This document shows positions 45,840-55,556 of a DNA stretch of 64,000 nucleotides, in pieces. Every line of letters starts with the position of its first letter. Position 1 is the stretch's first letter. Source of the DNA: Durusdinium trenchii (lineage: Eukaryota; Sar; Dinophyceae; Suessiales; Symbiodiniaceae); NCBI GenBank assembly GCA_963970005.1, contig CAXAMN010022695.1, positions 183,560 to 247,559 on the forward strand. Direction: 5' to 3'. The notes beneath the pieces are model-generated. The model was not told the origin of the DNA. It searched no databases and saw only the letters and a list, made by a program, of their open reading frames with translations. The position numbers and the translations under genes are program-made.

Positions 45840-46473
45840 CCCTCACAGCCAGGGTTTTGGACCTCAAACATGTGGCAGTTTGAGGGTCCATGAGCCTTTG
45901 GGTAGAATCGATACTTGGATTTTAATCGGCAGGTTCGTGTGACGTGAGGCTCCGGGAGAAGGTCAGCACCATGTCGCACGGATCGCACCCAACAACTTGG
46001 CTCCAACATGTTACAGTATTCACCTGTCAGCCTGTCCCTGGTTGGTCGGAAAGCAGAGTTGCTGCGGTCAAAGCGAAAACCAACCGTGGGTCCTCCAAAG
46101 GACTAACCAGCTCCTTGAAATGATCCAGTTTCTCTTGGCTCGGGCTATCTGAGTGGAGGATGTTCGGTTTGGACATCGGTGTCGATCCTACTGTCGATCC
46201 TCTTAGTAGAGTTCATTAGGCTTGAAGTCTGCCATGAACACCACACGATACGGGAGGGTGCGTTTAATAATAGAGCCTTTTCGCTGATCACCCGTGTCTC
46301 ACGATGATCATCTCCGCTTCGTTCGCTGAAGTCATGACCACCGAAGGACCCGAAGACCGGCTCGAAGACAGGATGCTCTCATGTAAAGGACCACCCCTTT
46401 AACAAGGCAGACAAATATGACGGTAGAGGTCTTCACAGAATCGCCCCCCCGAATTGAGATGACACCATTCAAG

Positions 46474-46563
46474 GTGGTGAAAAGACCAAGTTCAAGCAGG
46501 GGCGAGCCCTGGCTGGCAAAGCCTGGCTGGCAAAGCCGCCTGTGGCCGTGTTTTCGTGCAAAA
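46474..46563 (+). CDS. internal exon, Lys/Ala-rich
   Basis: After ACCATTCAAG two bases precede GEKTKFKQGRALAGKAWL, AKPPVAVFSCK, ending before GTTCAT in phase 1. The DNA contains a short duplication (TGGCTGGCAAAGCC). A longer frame starting at ATG 46417 overlaps but has poorer codon use. It may join the exon at 46758 if the acceptor at 46762-46763 is used. Confidence 0.45.
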
Positions 46564-46757
46564 GTTCATCAACAGGATAAGACCCACCTGAGCTGGGCAC
46601 CCGGGTTGTCATTCAGGATGTCATTGCTGTGAATATTTGTGAAAGAAACATAACTTGTCTTCAGGGAAATGCTCTGAGAAACCATTGACAAAAACTTTTA
46701 GGTTTGGGGGGGAGGATCCCTGAATTGGTTTGACTTCTCCGTTCAACCGCTCGCCAG

Positions 46758-46884
46758 GTGGGAGTTCCTCTTCATGTGCCTGTGAAGCAGGGTGAGGCTG
46801 TCCCCAGCAGCGTCCTCGCAGAGCTCAACGTTTGCCAGCACCGAACACTGTGGTTCCAATGCAAAGCGCTCAAGCACGAAACCA
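46758..46884 (+). CDS. internal exon, product unrecognised
   Basis: Acceptor CGCTCGCCAG and strong donor A|GTGAGG bound VGVPLHVPVKQGEAVPSS, VLAELNVCQHRTLWFQCK, ALKHET. G/C-rich third positions, phase 0 in and 1 out. Looks like a folded domain; family unknown. Confidence 0.6.
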
Positions 46885-47609
46885 GTGAGGCATGTTGGTT
46901 GGCAAATCATTTCCCCAGATACAGAGGCAGAGTTTGTTTTGTTTAAAGTTTAAACCCGCCAGTCAGAGCACGTTCTTTGCAAGTAATAGTGGCAACGACC
47001 AAGAAAGGTCTAAGGTGAGTTTCTGACTGGGAAGCCATGTGATCAGATTTTACACCTGGGGGGGTGGGGTTTCCCGGCTTTTGTTTGCCTGACGCAGGGC
47101 ACTCTGGACCCAAAAAACACAACTCAATGTGTTGGCTTGCGATGGTTATGTAATGTTATGTAAGTTCTTTTCATAATAGTTGATGCATTATATACCTCAG
47201 AGACCTAAGGACTCAGTTACATTGTCCTGTCACTGCACTTTTCCAACTCGGCCGTCATGTGCTTGTGTTTTTGCTTGCAATGATTCTGTGATTTGGTTGT
47301 GATGTGAATGGAACAGCCCCTTTGGAAGCACCCGCCAAAGAGACATTGGGCAGGATGTGTCCTATCTCTTCATGGGTGCTCCAATATGAAAATTGCTCTT
47401 TTCCTCTACAAAAACCAGTGGCGACTTTGGCGTTCCAATGGTGATCATCTACAGGAGGTTGGAATTGCTTGCACAAGAAGATCGATGCCTATTCCAGCAC
47501 ACGTGTGTGAGTGGTTCAAGTGTGTATACCTTCATATATTGTTTATCCCACAATCTGCGGCAAAAAAACACTCTGTCCGGCTGCAGATTCTTTTGTTTCG
47601 CACCAACAG

Positions 47610-48371
47610 GTGGCCGCCTTCACCGTGGAGATTATGCGTGGCACTGTGGAGGACCCAGACCAGCGCGGTTTGGCGGTTTGGGGTGGTTTCGGGATGTGGA
47701 AACTTTTGTTTGGAACGACCATGTCGTTTGGTTTTTGGGGTGTGGGACTCTTCTTGGACTCTTTTCCACTGATTTTGGGTCATCTTCTTGGGAAGGATTC
47801 ATCAAGTCTTTCTGCCTTTTGCAGACGGCCTCGCTGTCTGAGGCGGTGCGCCTGGGCTGGGCTTGGCCTTCGGCGGACGCTTGGTTTGAGGGGTGTCAAT
47901 TGTGGAAGGAGTGGGTGCTTCATCGGTCGTTTTTCAAGGGCATCACACAATATCAAGAAACACCTCCTCAAAGTCCTGGTGATTCCTCCGGTGATTTGTT
48001 GTTCTTCCTCTTCTCCTCGCCAACCCGGCCCCCCACATCCTTCGGCCTTCCTGACGGATGTAATAATCACTGGAAGGATTGACTGGGAGGTGTGGACTGC
48101 CGGATGCCAAAGATTGGTGACGTTTCATGCGGGACGGGTTCTAGATGTGTACACTTCCCAACGTGTTGTATGGAACGCTTCTGCCCAAGTTGCAATTAGA
48201 GATTCAACCCTTGGCAAGGCAACCGTACTTTTGGCCGCCCATTTGAACTTGCACGGGTATTCTGAGACAGCAATGTTGACAGAGAACTTCTATCTGGTTT
48301 GTTGGGTTTCATTTGAAGTGCAAGCAGTCTTATTTTCTGGTCTTCCACCACAGCCATTGGAACGCTTTTAG
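47610..48371 (+). CDS. unrecognised gene, three exons in phase with one GC donor
   Basis: Exon 47610-47672 (TCGCACCAACAG) reads VAAFTVEIMRGTVEDPDQ, RGL and ends TTG|GCGGTT. Exon 47825-47892 (CTGCCTTTTGCAG) reads TASLSEAVRLGWAWPSAD, AWFE and leaves two bases before GTGTCA. Exon 48077-48371 adds G and reads IDWEVWTAGCQRLVTFHA, GRVLDVYTSQRVVWNASA, QVAIRDSTLGKATVLLAA, HLNLHGYSETAMLTENF to TAG at 48369-48371. If the first donor were the GT at 47683, phase would break, which favours the GC donor. Family not recognised. Confidence 0.6.
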   Translation: MAAFTVEIMRGTVEDPDQRGLAVWGGFGMWKLLFGTTMSFGFWGVGLFLDSFPLILGHLLGKDSSSLSAFCRRPRCLRRCAWAGLGLRRTLGLRGVNCGRSGCFIGRFSRASHNIKKHLLKVLVIPPVICCSSSSPRQPGPPHPSAFLTDVIITGRIDWEVWTAGCQRLVTFHAGRVLDVYTSQRVVWNASAQVAIRDSTLGKATVLLAAHLNLHGYSETAMLTENFYLVCWVSFEVQAVLFSGLPPQPLERF

Positions 48372-48600
48372 CCGCATGGATCTCACGAAGGGGAAAGGGC
48401 CGCACGATGGATTCCGTGTCCAAGCACCCAAAAGAAATCAGTCAAACCAGTATGATAGAAAACCATATGGTACCCCCCCCTTCTGAGATCATGCAGCGAG
48501 TTTATCATCCCCCGGTTTTGACACGTTCCCTGCTGGACAATGGCCAGCTTTTCTCAATCCCCACGCCGCTTTTCGCGGCGACGCTTTTCGCGGCCCCTGT

Positions 48601-48973
48601 TTGAAAGCTGCAGCGTACTTTCATCACAACTTCGATGTGCAGTTGGCCGCCTTCCCTTCGCTTCTCAGAACTGGGGTCCACCTTCCCTTCGCATCTGCTG
48701 AATCTGCTTCATCATGCTCTTCATCCCTTCACAGCACCTCAGTCCACCCCCCTCAGGCACCGGGTTCCACCTCCTCTCGGAGCCCCTCCGACCTCCTCTC
48801 GGCACTCGGCGCTCGGCGTCGCTCGGCTCAGGCGATGGCTCCAGTGGGTCGAGATGCTGAGGGCTTCGGCTTTGAGAGCAGCGGACAGAAGGCTCAGTCG
48901 GATGGAGGGATCCAACCTATCTCCAGATCGACAGATCTGGAGATGTGATTTTTTGGGGACGCACACTTGATGC
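48601..48973 (+). CDS. coding-like segment, frame undecided
   Basis: Two + frames are open: one reads RRSAQAMAPVGRDAEGF..SRSTDLEM then stop, the other ARLRRWLQWVEMLRASAL..RRLSRMEGSN. Both show G/C third positions. Which one is real, or whether each is used in part, cannot be settled by eye. An 11-bp perfect hairpin (ATCTCCAGATC-GACA-GATCTGGAGAT) lies at 48919-48944. Confidence 0.3.
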
Positions 48974-49151
48974 ATAACCCCAGCCTTTGGAATGCGCACA
49001 CTGAAGCGTCCGGGGACGCTGATAACATCACCCCTTGCCGTGTATTACGGCGGGTATGAGTAGAGTAAGTGAAATTGAGGAACCGATGTCAAACTACCAC
49101 ATATGTACACACCAGGTACAAAGGCGAGATGCCAGAAACGAATGTCTCAAC

Positions 49152-49212
49152 CCCAGCCTTTTGAATTGGAAGTCCTTTTCATATATATATATTAACCAAG
49201 AGTCTACATTAA
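49152..49212 (-). mobile_element. partial copy of TAGACTCTTGATTAATA TIR element
   Basis: Read on the minus strand: TAATGTAGACTCTTGGTTAA..ATGAAAAGGACTTCCAATTCAA, matching the left half of the intact element at 52115-52200. The right half is missing or replaced after CAAAAGGCTGGGG. Internal TATATATA expansion is present. Confidence 0.7.
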
Positions 49213-49570
49213 ATGACATTGGACATGGTTCTTTTTGGGGTGCGTCAAGCACATCCAAAAGGCACAAGGTGGCGCTTTTAAAGGGCTTCTTCAAGTGGAT
49301 TTGGGGCCTCCGCCCTGTGGGAGACCCAAGCATGTTTGCACTAATCATTCAGATCGTTTGAGTCTTGGGAAAATGCACGCTATGCAAATATCTATGCATC
49401 CAAGTACCCTGTCAGTGATGGTAGTTTCGCGTGCACCAAACCCACCCAAAGATCTCAAACAGTTTTCTATCCGCACAGGCAGAGAGAGAGAGAGAGAATA
49501 CAAGCACAACATGAGGTGGGTTTCCTTCAACACACTTCTTCTCATGTTTCGCGAGCGCCCTGCCACAGAG

Positions 49571-50736
49571 GTCACTAAAGGCCACGGAGAGATCTATGGT
49601 GAAGGCTTTGGCGCGGGCGACACCATCCACTGCGAGGCGCGAGTCAAGGGAGAGAGGACTGGACCTGCCGTCGGAGGCTCTGGTACCAAACGATTCCAAC
49701 AACATCCGAAGCCATTCAGCTACTAGGAGCAAGGACGCTACTAGGGGCTCCTCGCCCTACTACTAGGAGCAAGGACGCTACTAGGGGCTCCTGGCATCGC
49801 TACCAGGAGCAAGAAGCTATTGGCGGCTCCTGGCCTTGCTTTTTGGTTGTAAACAAACAGGTACCGGAGTAGTCCCCTGAAGCCCGCTGTTTGGGGGTCC
49901 CCTCCAATGGAGTTGGTTCGCAAGGGCCCCAACAAACTAACAAACAGAGGACTTGGATCCCATTACACCAAACAGCATTCAAATCCTTAAACCTGGTCAC
50001 CACTTTGACACACGCGCTCAGCTTCGGAAAGCGACGGAAGATTTTGGGGGGTCGCTATCTCCTTGGCTAGTTGAACATTGGAATATCCTTGAATTTGAAG
50101 ATTGTTTGTCTACTCCCGTGTATACTCCGGCATGTGGGAAAGAGGGGAAGACGGCAGGCGAGTAGAGTTTCTTCTGGCCGATCGTGCCAGATTCAATGGA
50201 CTGGGTGTTTCATTGAACAAGGACAGCTAGAGCATGCTAGAGCCACAAGTTAGAAAACACCATTATTGGACCATATTGAACCATTCTTGTCCGTACAATA
50301 TACTTATATATCGAACAGTATTATGCTTAAGCTTACTAAAATATTTTATAAGCTTCCCTACCAACACGTCCTGGTTCCAACTATCATTGCCCACCCTAAC
50401 TAGGCATCAGATAGGCCTAATGTGTTCGCCACATTTTGGCCCCTTCAGCACTGGAGAGGCCGAGCGGGAAGACGGCAGGCACGATGGGAGTTCATTGCTT
50501 CACTGAGTCCGTGTTTTCCACCTACTAAGTGCCTACCAGCAATCACGTCATGTGTGCCATCTGCCAGCCAGATGTCCATCCAAACCTTGCCAAACCCCCC
50601 CCCCCCCCAAGGCCCAAACGGATGAGTGCCTCTTCCCCGGTCACCCCCCCGGTCACCCCCTCCCCCACCGCGCTGCCGTCCCAGGTTGCGGATCGGCTTC
50701 GCCCACAACTCGGAGCCCTTGGGCGTTGCCTTCGAC
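49571..50736 (+). CDS. SPRY-like domain fragments, at least two exons
   Basis: Exon from 49571 (GCCACAGAG) reads VTKGHGEIYGEGFGAGDT then IHCE, ending at a GC donor near 49636-49638. Exon 50685-50736 (TGCCGTCCCAG) reads LRIGFAHNSEPLGVAFD, then GTGAGG. SPRY domains carry YG..F..GDvIGC followed by I.F..NG..LGvAF; both halves match in order and spacing except for about six residues that a further short exon could supply. SPRY domains mediate protein-protein contacts in many eukaryotic proteins. The 50.5-50.9 kb segment is open in three + frames; this frame has the best third-position bias up to 50736. Confidence 0.5.
49721..49840 (-). repeat. CTAGTAGCGTCCTTGCTCC family repeat, reverse orientation
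   Basis: Copies of CTACTAGGAGCAAGGACGCT and ACTAGGGGCTCCTGGC alternate. This is the reverse complement of the array at 39699-39818. It lies in the intron between the two SPRY-like pieces. Confidence 0.8.
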
Positions 50737-50966
50737 GTGAGGGACCAGTGGCCGGAGCTCGGGTCTCCCAGCGGGTCGGGGCCGCAGCGTCCGAGCTCCG
50801 GCACCGGAACGAGGCGCGAGCCGAGCTGCCGTGCTCGAAGGTCACGCAACCGGAACGGATTTGGCATCCAACTGACAGGCCTCCAAGTGACAGTATAGTG
50901 GTATAGTCTGTTCATGGATCCACAAAGACTCTGGTTTTGAGATGGAACTCTTCCACGCTTGCTTCC

Positions 50967-51042
50967 GGCTTCGCCAAGGCAGAGCCTGACGGCAGTGGTC
51001 TCGGGGAAGAACTTCAAGGCACGGAAGAAGCAGTGGTCTCGG
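50967..51042 (+). CDS. candidate short exon
   Basis: A frame reading SLTAVVSGKNFKARKKQWSR has G/C third positions. It follows an AG (CCAAGGCAG) and precedes GTTGGG. Competing frames exist, and no partner exon was linked. Confidence 0.3.
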
Positions 51043-51253
51043 TTGGGCATGTGCTTTTTGTGCCTGGTTTGTTGGGTGGGGAAACCACGCTGATGAGCAA
51101 GAAAAGAACATGCATCAATAGGATAAGTTAGGATACATACAACATCAGATATTATATATAACACATTATATAACATTATATAGCTAAGTGTATTTTATAT
51201 ATATAAGGTACTACTATATATACACATCATTAAAACATGTTAAACTGTTTCAG

Positions 51254-51691
51254 GGAAGGACCAAACTGCTTTTGTTGGCACGGCTTCCTAATCAACTGGA
51301 CTATGGCTTGCAAGAGATTCATGACCATGTGAACCAGTGGACCCGGGGATTTGCTACTTCTGGCAAACTCATACAACGACAGTTTGTAGGGTCTACTTGG
51401 CCAGGTCACAAGAGAACACTCTTGTTGCTTTGTTGTTCTTGTGCAAACCCCAACCCAGCCTCCTCTTGGATGTTTGTTGGTTGTTGGTTTGTTCTTCTTG
51501 ACAGTAGCTGCGTGCTTTCCATGTCCGTTTTCCAGCTCTCGGGCAAACACGCCCCACCGTTGCCAAAGATGCGGAACGCCGTTCAGAGGCGTGACAGCCC
51601 ATCGGCAGTCAACAATCTGGATTTCTGTCGACATGTTTGCAATGTCTTTCCGAAAGCCGCCTGTGTTAGAATGAAGGAGATGTCACCCTGA
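51254..51691 (+). CDS. 3' end of an unrecognised gene, two exons in phase
   Basis: Exon 51254-51385 (AACTGTTTCAG) reads GRTKLLLLARLPNQLDYG, LQEIHDHVNQWTRGFATS, GKLIQRQF before GTAGGG. Exon 51536-51691 (CGTTTTCCAG) reads LSGKHAPPLPKMRNAVQR, RDSPSAVNNLDFCRHVCN, VFPKAACVRMKEMSP to TGA. Both are phase 0 at the junction. The SPRY-like exon ending 50736 also leaves phase 0, so it could be the same gene, but the sequence following LGVAF would then not look like a normal SPRY C-terminus. Confidence 0.55.
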   Translation, partial: GRTKLLLLARLPNQLDYGLQEIHDHVNQWTRGFATSGKLIQRQFVGSTWPGHKRTLLLLCCSCANPNPASSWMFVGCWFVLLDSSCVLSMSVFQLSGKHAPPLPKMRNAVQRRDSPSAVNNLDFCRHVCNVFPKAACVRMKEMSP

Positions 51692-52028
51692 GCTGAGTGA
51701 CTTGTGGATATGTTTCAACAGATAAGGGATTCCGGGATAGGACTCTTATGTTCCTTGAACTAATTTTAATATCCCATTTGCTTCGTGGTTAGCTGTTGAT
51801 CCATGCAGCTCACAGGTTCAGTTGATCTCTGCAGAGGCGATGCCATTGGAGGACCCACCAGACCGTGGGCCCGAAGACCCCGCGTGAGAAAGGCAAACAA
51901 AGAACGGGTTCTTGATGGATGTATAATGTGCATCTCGTTAGTTTACAAAGCTCGCGAGGCCAGGGGGTCATAGGGGGTCTTACATTCCTTGGTTATTTCG
52001 TTTTTGTGCGTGGTCTTCCTTTATACTC

Positions 52029-52114
52029 TAGGGCTCCAACTACCTCCGTTCCGAAGGTGGTTAGGGTGCCAGGGGGGTCTAACCACCAAACCTGAGGATA
52101 TGGTTGGAGCCCTA
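52029..52114 (-). mobile_element. 86-bp miniature inverted-repeat element, copy 2
   Basis: Termini TAGGGCTCCAACTA and TGGTTGGAGCCCTA are near-perfect inverted repeats. Its reverse complement matches the element at 7859-7944 over the first 43 bases with one change, then diverges in the centre and matches again at the end. It abuts the TIR element starting at 52115. Confidence 0.75.
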
Positions 52115-52200
52115 ATGTAGACTCTTGATTAATACATACCCCTTTGAAAAGGACTTTCAATTCAAGTGGGTGGGCTTATTAATCAAGAGTCTATACATTA
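52115..52200 (+). mobile_element. intact TIR element of the TAGACTCTTGATTAATA family
   Basis: TAGACTCTTGATTAATA at 52118-52134 is mirrored by TATTAATCAAGAGTCTA at 52177-52193; the internal sequence contains GAAAAGGACTTTCAATTCAA. It serves as the uninterrupted reference for the split copy at 58.4-58.97 kb and the partial copy at 49.15 kb. Confidence 0.8.
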
Positions 52201-52251
52201 TACTATAAAACATGTTTGATGTTTGCCAATCCTTGCCTTCTTCGCCTTCAG

Positions 52252-52303
52252 GAGGCACCTGAGCCTATTCTGCAGAACTATGTCAGCTACGACCCGCGGC
52301 GTG
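52252..52303 (+). CDS. short internal exon
   Basis: Strong acceptor (CTTCTTCGCCTTCAG) and donor GTG|GTTGAA bound EAPEPILQNYVSYDPRR, phase 0 in and 1 out, with good codon bias. The next AG (GGTTTAG, 52405) would give GVQVPFSRPEFP and a stop in the matching phase, or a longer frame with a hydrophobic C-terminal helix in phase 0. Family unknown. Confidence 0.5.
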
Positions 52304-52623
52304 GTTGAAACTCGTGCCATGATTGTTCCAATATAGACGGTATGCTTGAGATATCCTAAAATCCCTTGCTATATAAAAAGTCTATTGTTTCTGGTTTGGT
52401 TTAGGTGTCCAAGTGCCGTTTTCAAGACCTGAATTTCCTTGATTTGCTTGGCTGCCGGAGATTTGGTTGGTGGCAGGTGGCGGTTGACATGCAAGGTTTT
52501 AACAATCAAAGCAAAATTGTTGGTAGACTTCTGGTTTTGGCTTCGTTAATCCTGTTCTGTTCAGTTGCTTCTTTTGGTTATATATCTATATAATATATTA
52601 TTGAATCTCCCAATTGACTTGAG

Positions 52624-52893
52624 TTGTGCTTGACCAAATCCCCAGCTCTGTTCTCACCCCTGTTCATTCGCCACACCTCACGAGGCCCAAGTTGGCACGG
52701 GTTCAGAGGGACTTCCAAGCCGGCGGGCAGGACGGCCGAGACTGAAGGTCGTGGGCCCGGTCTTCCACAAGAAGAACCCACGGGGAGCCACGGGTGGTTC
52801 TTTGCTAACCCCCCGGAGCTTGAGTCATCGAGCATTTTGAGCCTCGGTCCAAATGAGGTGCTGCTGAAGACTCTTTTGTTTCTGCATTCTTGA
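52624..52893 (+). CDS. coding-like segment, strand and frame uncertain
   Basis: The + frame reads ALFSPLFIRHTSRGPSW, GRTAETEGRGPGLPQEEP, GSHGWFFANPPELESSSI. The minus strand (52578-52985) is also open with comparable composition. Acceptor AATCCCCAG precedes the + frame. The call is left open. Confidence 0.3.
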   Translation: MCLTKSPALFSPLFIRHTSRGPSWHGFRGTSKPAGRTAETEGRGPGLPQEEPTGSHGWFFANPPELESSSILSLGPNEVLLKTLLFLHS

Positions 52894-53465
52894 GGATTCT
52901 CGGCTTTTGTCTTTGGGGGTATATAGGTGGAGAGGCCATTGTGACCGAGACCACCCCAAAATATGGAAACATCAACGTTCTCCAAAGATTCTCCAAGAGA
53001 AACTCTCTCTCACATAATCTCTGCCCAGTTGTCCGCACAAATATCGTAAACATGCACTACATCACATCTCAGGAACACAAGAATGGAGGACGATTACAAA
53101 GCACAAAGCAACACACCAGAGGAGTGTTTCGTCATTTGCCCCACATCTGCGCTCGGAGGAGAACTTACTGCTTTGGTCCGGAGAGCCCGGGGGCCTTTTT
53201 CGGGTCGAGGGGGGGCTGGATGGCCAGAAAAGGCTAAGGAAGCGGCTTGCTACATCTTCATACTCATCGTCTTCACCTTGATTCCAACATGAGTATGAAG
53301 ATGGACCCATGAAAAACATGTGTTACATGAGTACTCATTTCATACATCCACCTGGAATTCTCCCATTTCCCCAAAATCTTCATCCACCAGAGTTTTGCAA
53401 TCAGAATGCTCCCTTGCTCAGTTGTGCTGTTGGCTGGTGCAGTGTCTTCTTCTTTGGCGCTCGAG

Positions 53466-53628
53466 GACTGTCTACGTGTCGGCCAACGACGGGAAGGGAT
53501 GGCTCTATGGGTTCTTCCTGGACGAAGAGGATCGTGCCTCCACCATGAACGGTGGCGTTCTACGGATGGGACTGCGGCCCGTGGGCAGACTAAATTTCGA
53601 CCGGTGGAAGCCTCAAGATAGACAGTGA
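53466..53628 (+). CDS. exon, probably terminal, product unrecognised
   Basis: Acceptor TTTGGCGCTCGAG is followed by one base and TVYVSANDGKGWLYGFFL, DEEDRASTMNGGVLRMGL, RPVGRLNFDRWKPQDRQ to TGA. G/C third positions are very strong up to 53580, where a GT donor (GTGGGC, phase 0) offers an alternative end. The WLYGFF and Asp/Glu turn suggest a beta-rich fold. Confidence 0.55.
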
Positions 53629-53976
53629 GGCGTCAGACCAGATTGTTCATGTTTGGCATAGGAGGCTCGGATATCTGACCAATCCCATGAAATCCCCAGC
53701 TCGTGCTTTCCATGATTTACCAGCTGGGAGGACTGGGTGTCATTTCGTTTTGCAGAGCAAGAAATCTAACAGGGATGATCCATAGTTAGCTTGAGCTCTC
53801 TGACACCAAAGTGTGACTGTTGCGCCACAAGAAGATAGTAAAGATCACATGACATGGCCATTGCACTTTGAATATGTTCACAATAATCTGTGGTGTATCT
53901 CTCTTGCATATAGCTCTGTTTGAAGACTAGCCGTTTGAGTAAAGCTCAATCCTCACACGTTGCTGTTTCTGCTCAG

Positions 53977-54064
53977 CACGTGGAACCCCTGTCCTTTTCC
54001 GACGTCTACGCCTTGAGCGAGTTCAAAGCCGCCATGGTCTTCCGTGCTTCGGGCTGCACGGTTG
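53977..54064 (+). CDS. exon resembling C-terminus of a medium-chain dehydrogenase/enoyl reductase
   Basis: Acceptor GCTGTTTCTGCTCAG leads in phase 0 to HVEPLSFSDVYALSEFKA then AMVFRASGCTVG, with G/C third positions nearly throughout, ending at a GC donor (G|GCCTGC) or earlier at GTTGGC. Quinone-oxidoreductase and polyketide-synthase enoyl-reductase domains end with (F/Y)xLxexxxAxxxxxxGxxxGK; the spacing here is close. The NADPH-binding part of such a protein was not found nearby, so the assignment is tentative. Confidence 0.4.
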
Positions 54065-54242
54065 GCCTGCCCCCCCCCCAAAGTTGATGACTCACCATGT
54101 GGCCCTATCCAAACACTCTCTCGCAGCCGAAGTCATTGACCAGTTGCTTTTTCTCCAATTCTGGATTCCAAGTCTGCAGAAAAGAACAAAAGACCCACCA
54201 AAATGCCAGAATTCTCCCTTTCAGACCCACCGGCCAAGACCG

Positions 54243-54338
54243 TGAAGACCCCGTGGTGTCGTCTGGGCTTTCCGGTGCGAAGAGATGGCGACCGAGCTCT
54301 CGAACGGATCGGGTGTCACAGTGGTGGCACCGCCCTGA
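54243..54338 (+). CDS. candidate terminal exon
   Basis: The frame PRGVVWAFRCEEMATELS then NGSGVTVVAPP ends at TGA with strongly G/C third positions. It enters with one base after GTGAAG, so it does not follow directly from 54064. Two other frames are open but less biased. Confidence 0.35.
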
Positions 54339-54636
54339 GAATGAACACACATATATATACCTAGAACCTGAATGACCTCTATGTTGGACCACAAACCACC
54401 CATTTCATATGGTCTTTTCCTATCAAAACAGAGGTCAAATGGGTTCCAGGTATATATATATATCTATATATTATATATATCAACATATGGTTTTATATGT
54501 TTATAGTAGAAACAAATTAGTGAATTGAAGCATCTATGTGTTGGCTGTTGCTTTTGGTATTTGGAATGTTGTTTGGTCATCCTTTTGGTCAACTCGAGTT
54601 TGTTCCATCCGGGTCAAGCAAATTATTGTTCTGCAG

Positions 54637-54845
54637 ATTCAGTGCCGCAACACGCGGCTTCCGGTGGGAATGTTTGAGCACCTATGTGATTTTGCCCACT
54701 CCAGCGGTGAGCGAACTAAGAGCCTCCAGTATAAAACTTGGTGTATTACCCTTGCTTTGCAGTTGACTGTCACCTGTTTGTGGAGGACAACAGCCTTCCA
54801 AGGAGCAATTATGATAGCTTTAGATCTATTGGTTTTTATGTTTAA
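54637..54845 (+). CDS. unrecognised gene, two exons in phase
   Basis: Exon 54637-54706 (ATTGTTCTGCAG) reads IQCRNTRLPVGMFEHLCD, FAHSS and leaves one base before GTGAGC. Exon from 54763 (TGCTTTGCAG) adds TT and reads DCHLFVEDNSLPRSNYDS, FRSIG, then either a GT donor at 54832 or FYV and TAA at 54843-54845. The frame is intact and both acceptors have good pyrimidine tracts. Family unknown. Confidence 0.6.
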
Positions 54846-55275
54846 AGGATTTTTGTGCTTTGTGGGGCAGTCATCGTCAACATCCAAGAAACACAGTGCC
54901 TCCATGAGCGAGGTAGGCCCTCACCGAGCTAGGTACGTGCCTCACACCTTGATACACCTTACTAGATAGGCCCCTTTTGCAGGGATTTGATGTACTTCTG
55001 TGTAAGAGATCATTGGCGGAGTCCACGTGGGGTCTTTTTCGACGGTGAGTTCTATCCCATCATGTGGGTGAGTCCTAAGCGTCCAACGTGATCTAAATCG
55101 CATGATCCAAAGCGCTCCACCTGGGAAGCTGCGAGGGTTTCAGTTTCGGCTTTTTCCAGAACTGGGGGCCCAACAGACTCGGGTTCAAGCAATCAGTTTG
55201 ATCACAAGGCGCAGAAACGTCGCTGTGTGGGAGACAATGGTTGTACCATGGTGGACTCAAGGTGTGAACTTTTAG

Positions 55276-55506
55276 ATGAGCGAGCTCACCAATGGCCAAT
55301 TCAACTCCTGTCTCAAGCAGTTTCCATCCTGCAATGCCTTGCTCCCACCACCACTCTTAACCGCGTATCTCAACAAGCATATCCGAGGTGCTGCCGTGCT
55401 GCTGCCCCTGGCAGCTGCCAGCCTCGAAAGCTTCAGCGCCGTCCTGCACTTCGAGGATGAGCCAACACCACTGCCCCTCGAGCGCGCTGCTGCGGGTGGC
55501 TTGCCA
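55276..55506 (+). CDS. candidate N-terminal exon of the PPT1-like gene
   Basis: ATG lies directly after TTTTAG and opens MSELTNGQFNSCLKQFPS, CNALLPPPLLTAYLNKH, IRGAAVLLPLAAASLESF, SAVLHFEDEPTPLPLERA, AAGGLP with G/C-rich third positions. A GT donor (GTGGTG) at 55507 leaves phase 0, exactly what the HGMGD exon at 56501 needs, and PPT1 proteins have a Leu-Pro-Val just before that motif. The hydrophobic stretch AAVLLPLAAASLESFSA is too short for a clear signal peptide. Without splicing the frame runs into the GCGATGGCCTCC repeat, which supplies a stop at 55591-55593. The terminal-looking exon at 55749 lies in between, which argues for caution. Confidence 0.4.
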
Positions 55507-55556
55507 GTGGTGACACGGCGAATTCAACGGACTCGGGCAGTTGCGGCAAGAAGGGC

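Noticed and set aside
50445-51176. 243-codon minus-strand frame
   Set aside because: Gly/Pro/Arg-rich because of the GC-rich SPRY-like exon on the other strand, which has better codon bias and a family match.
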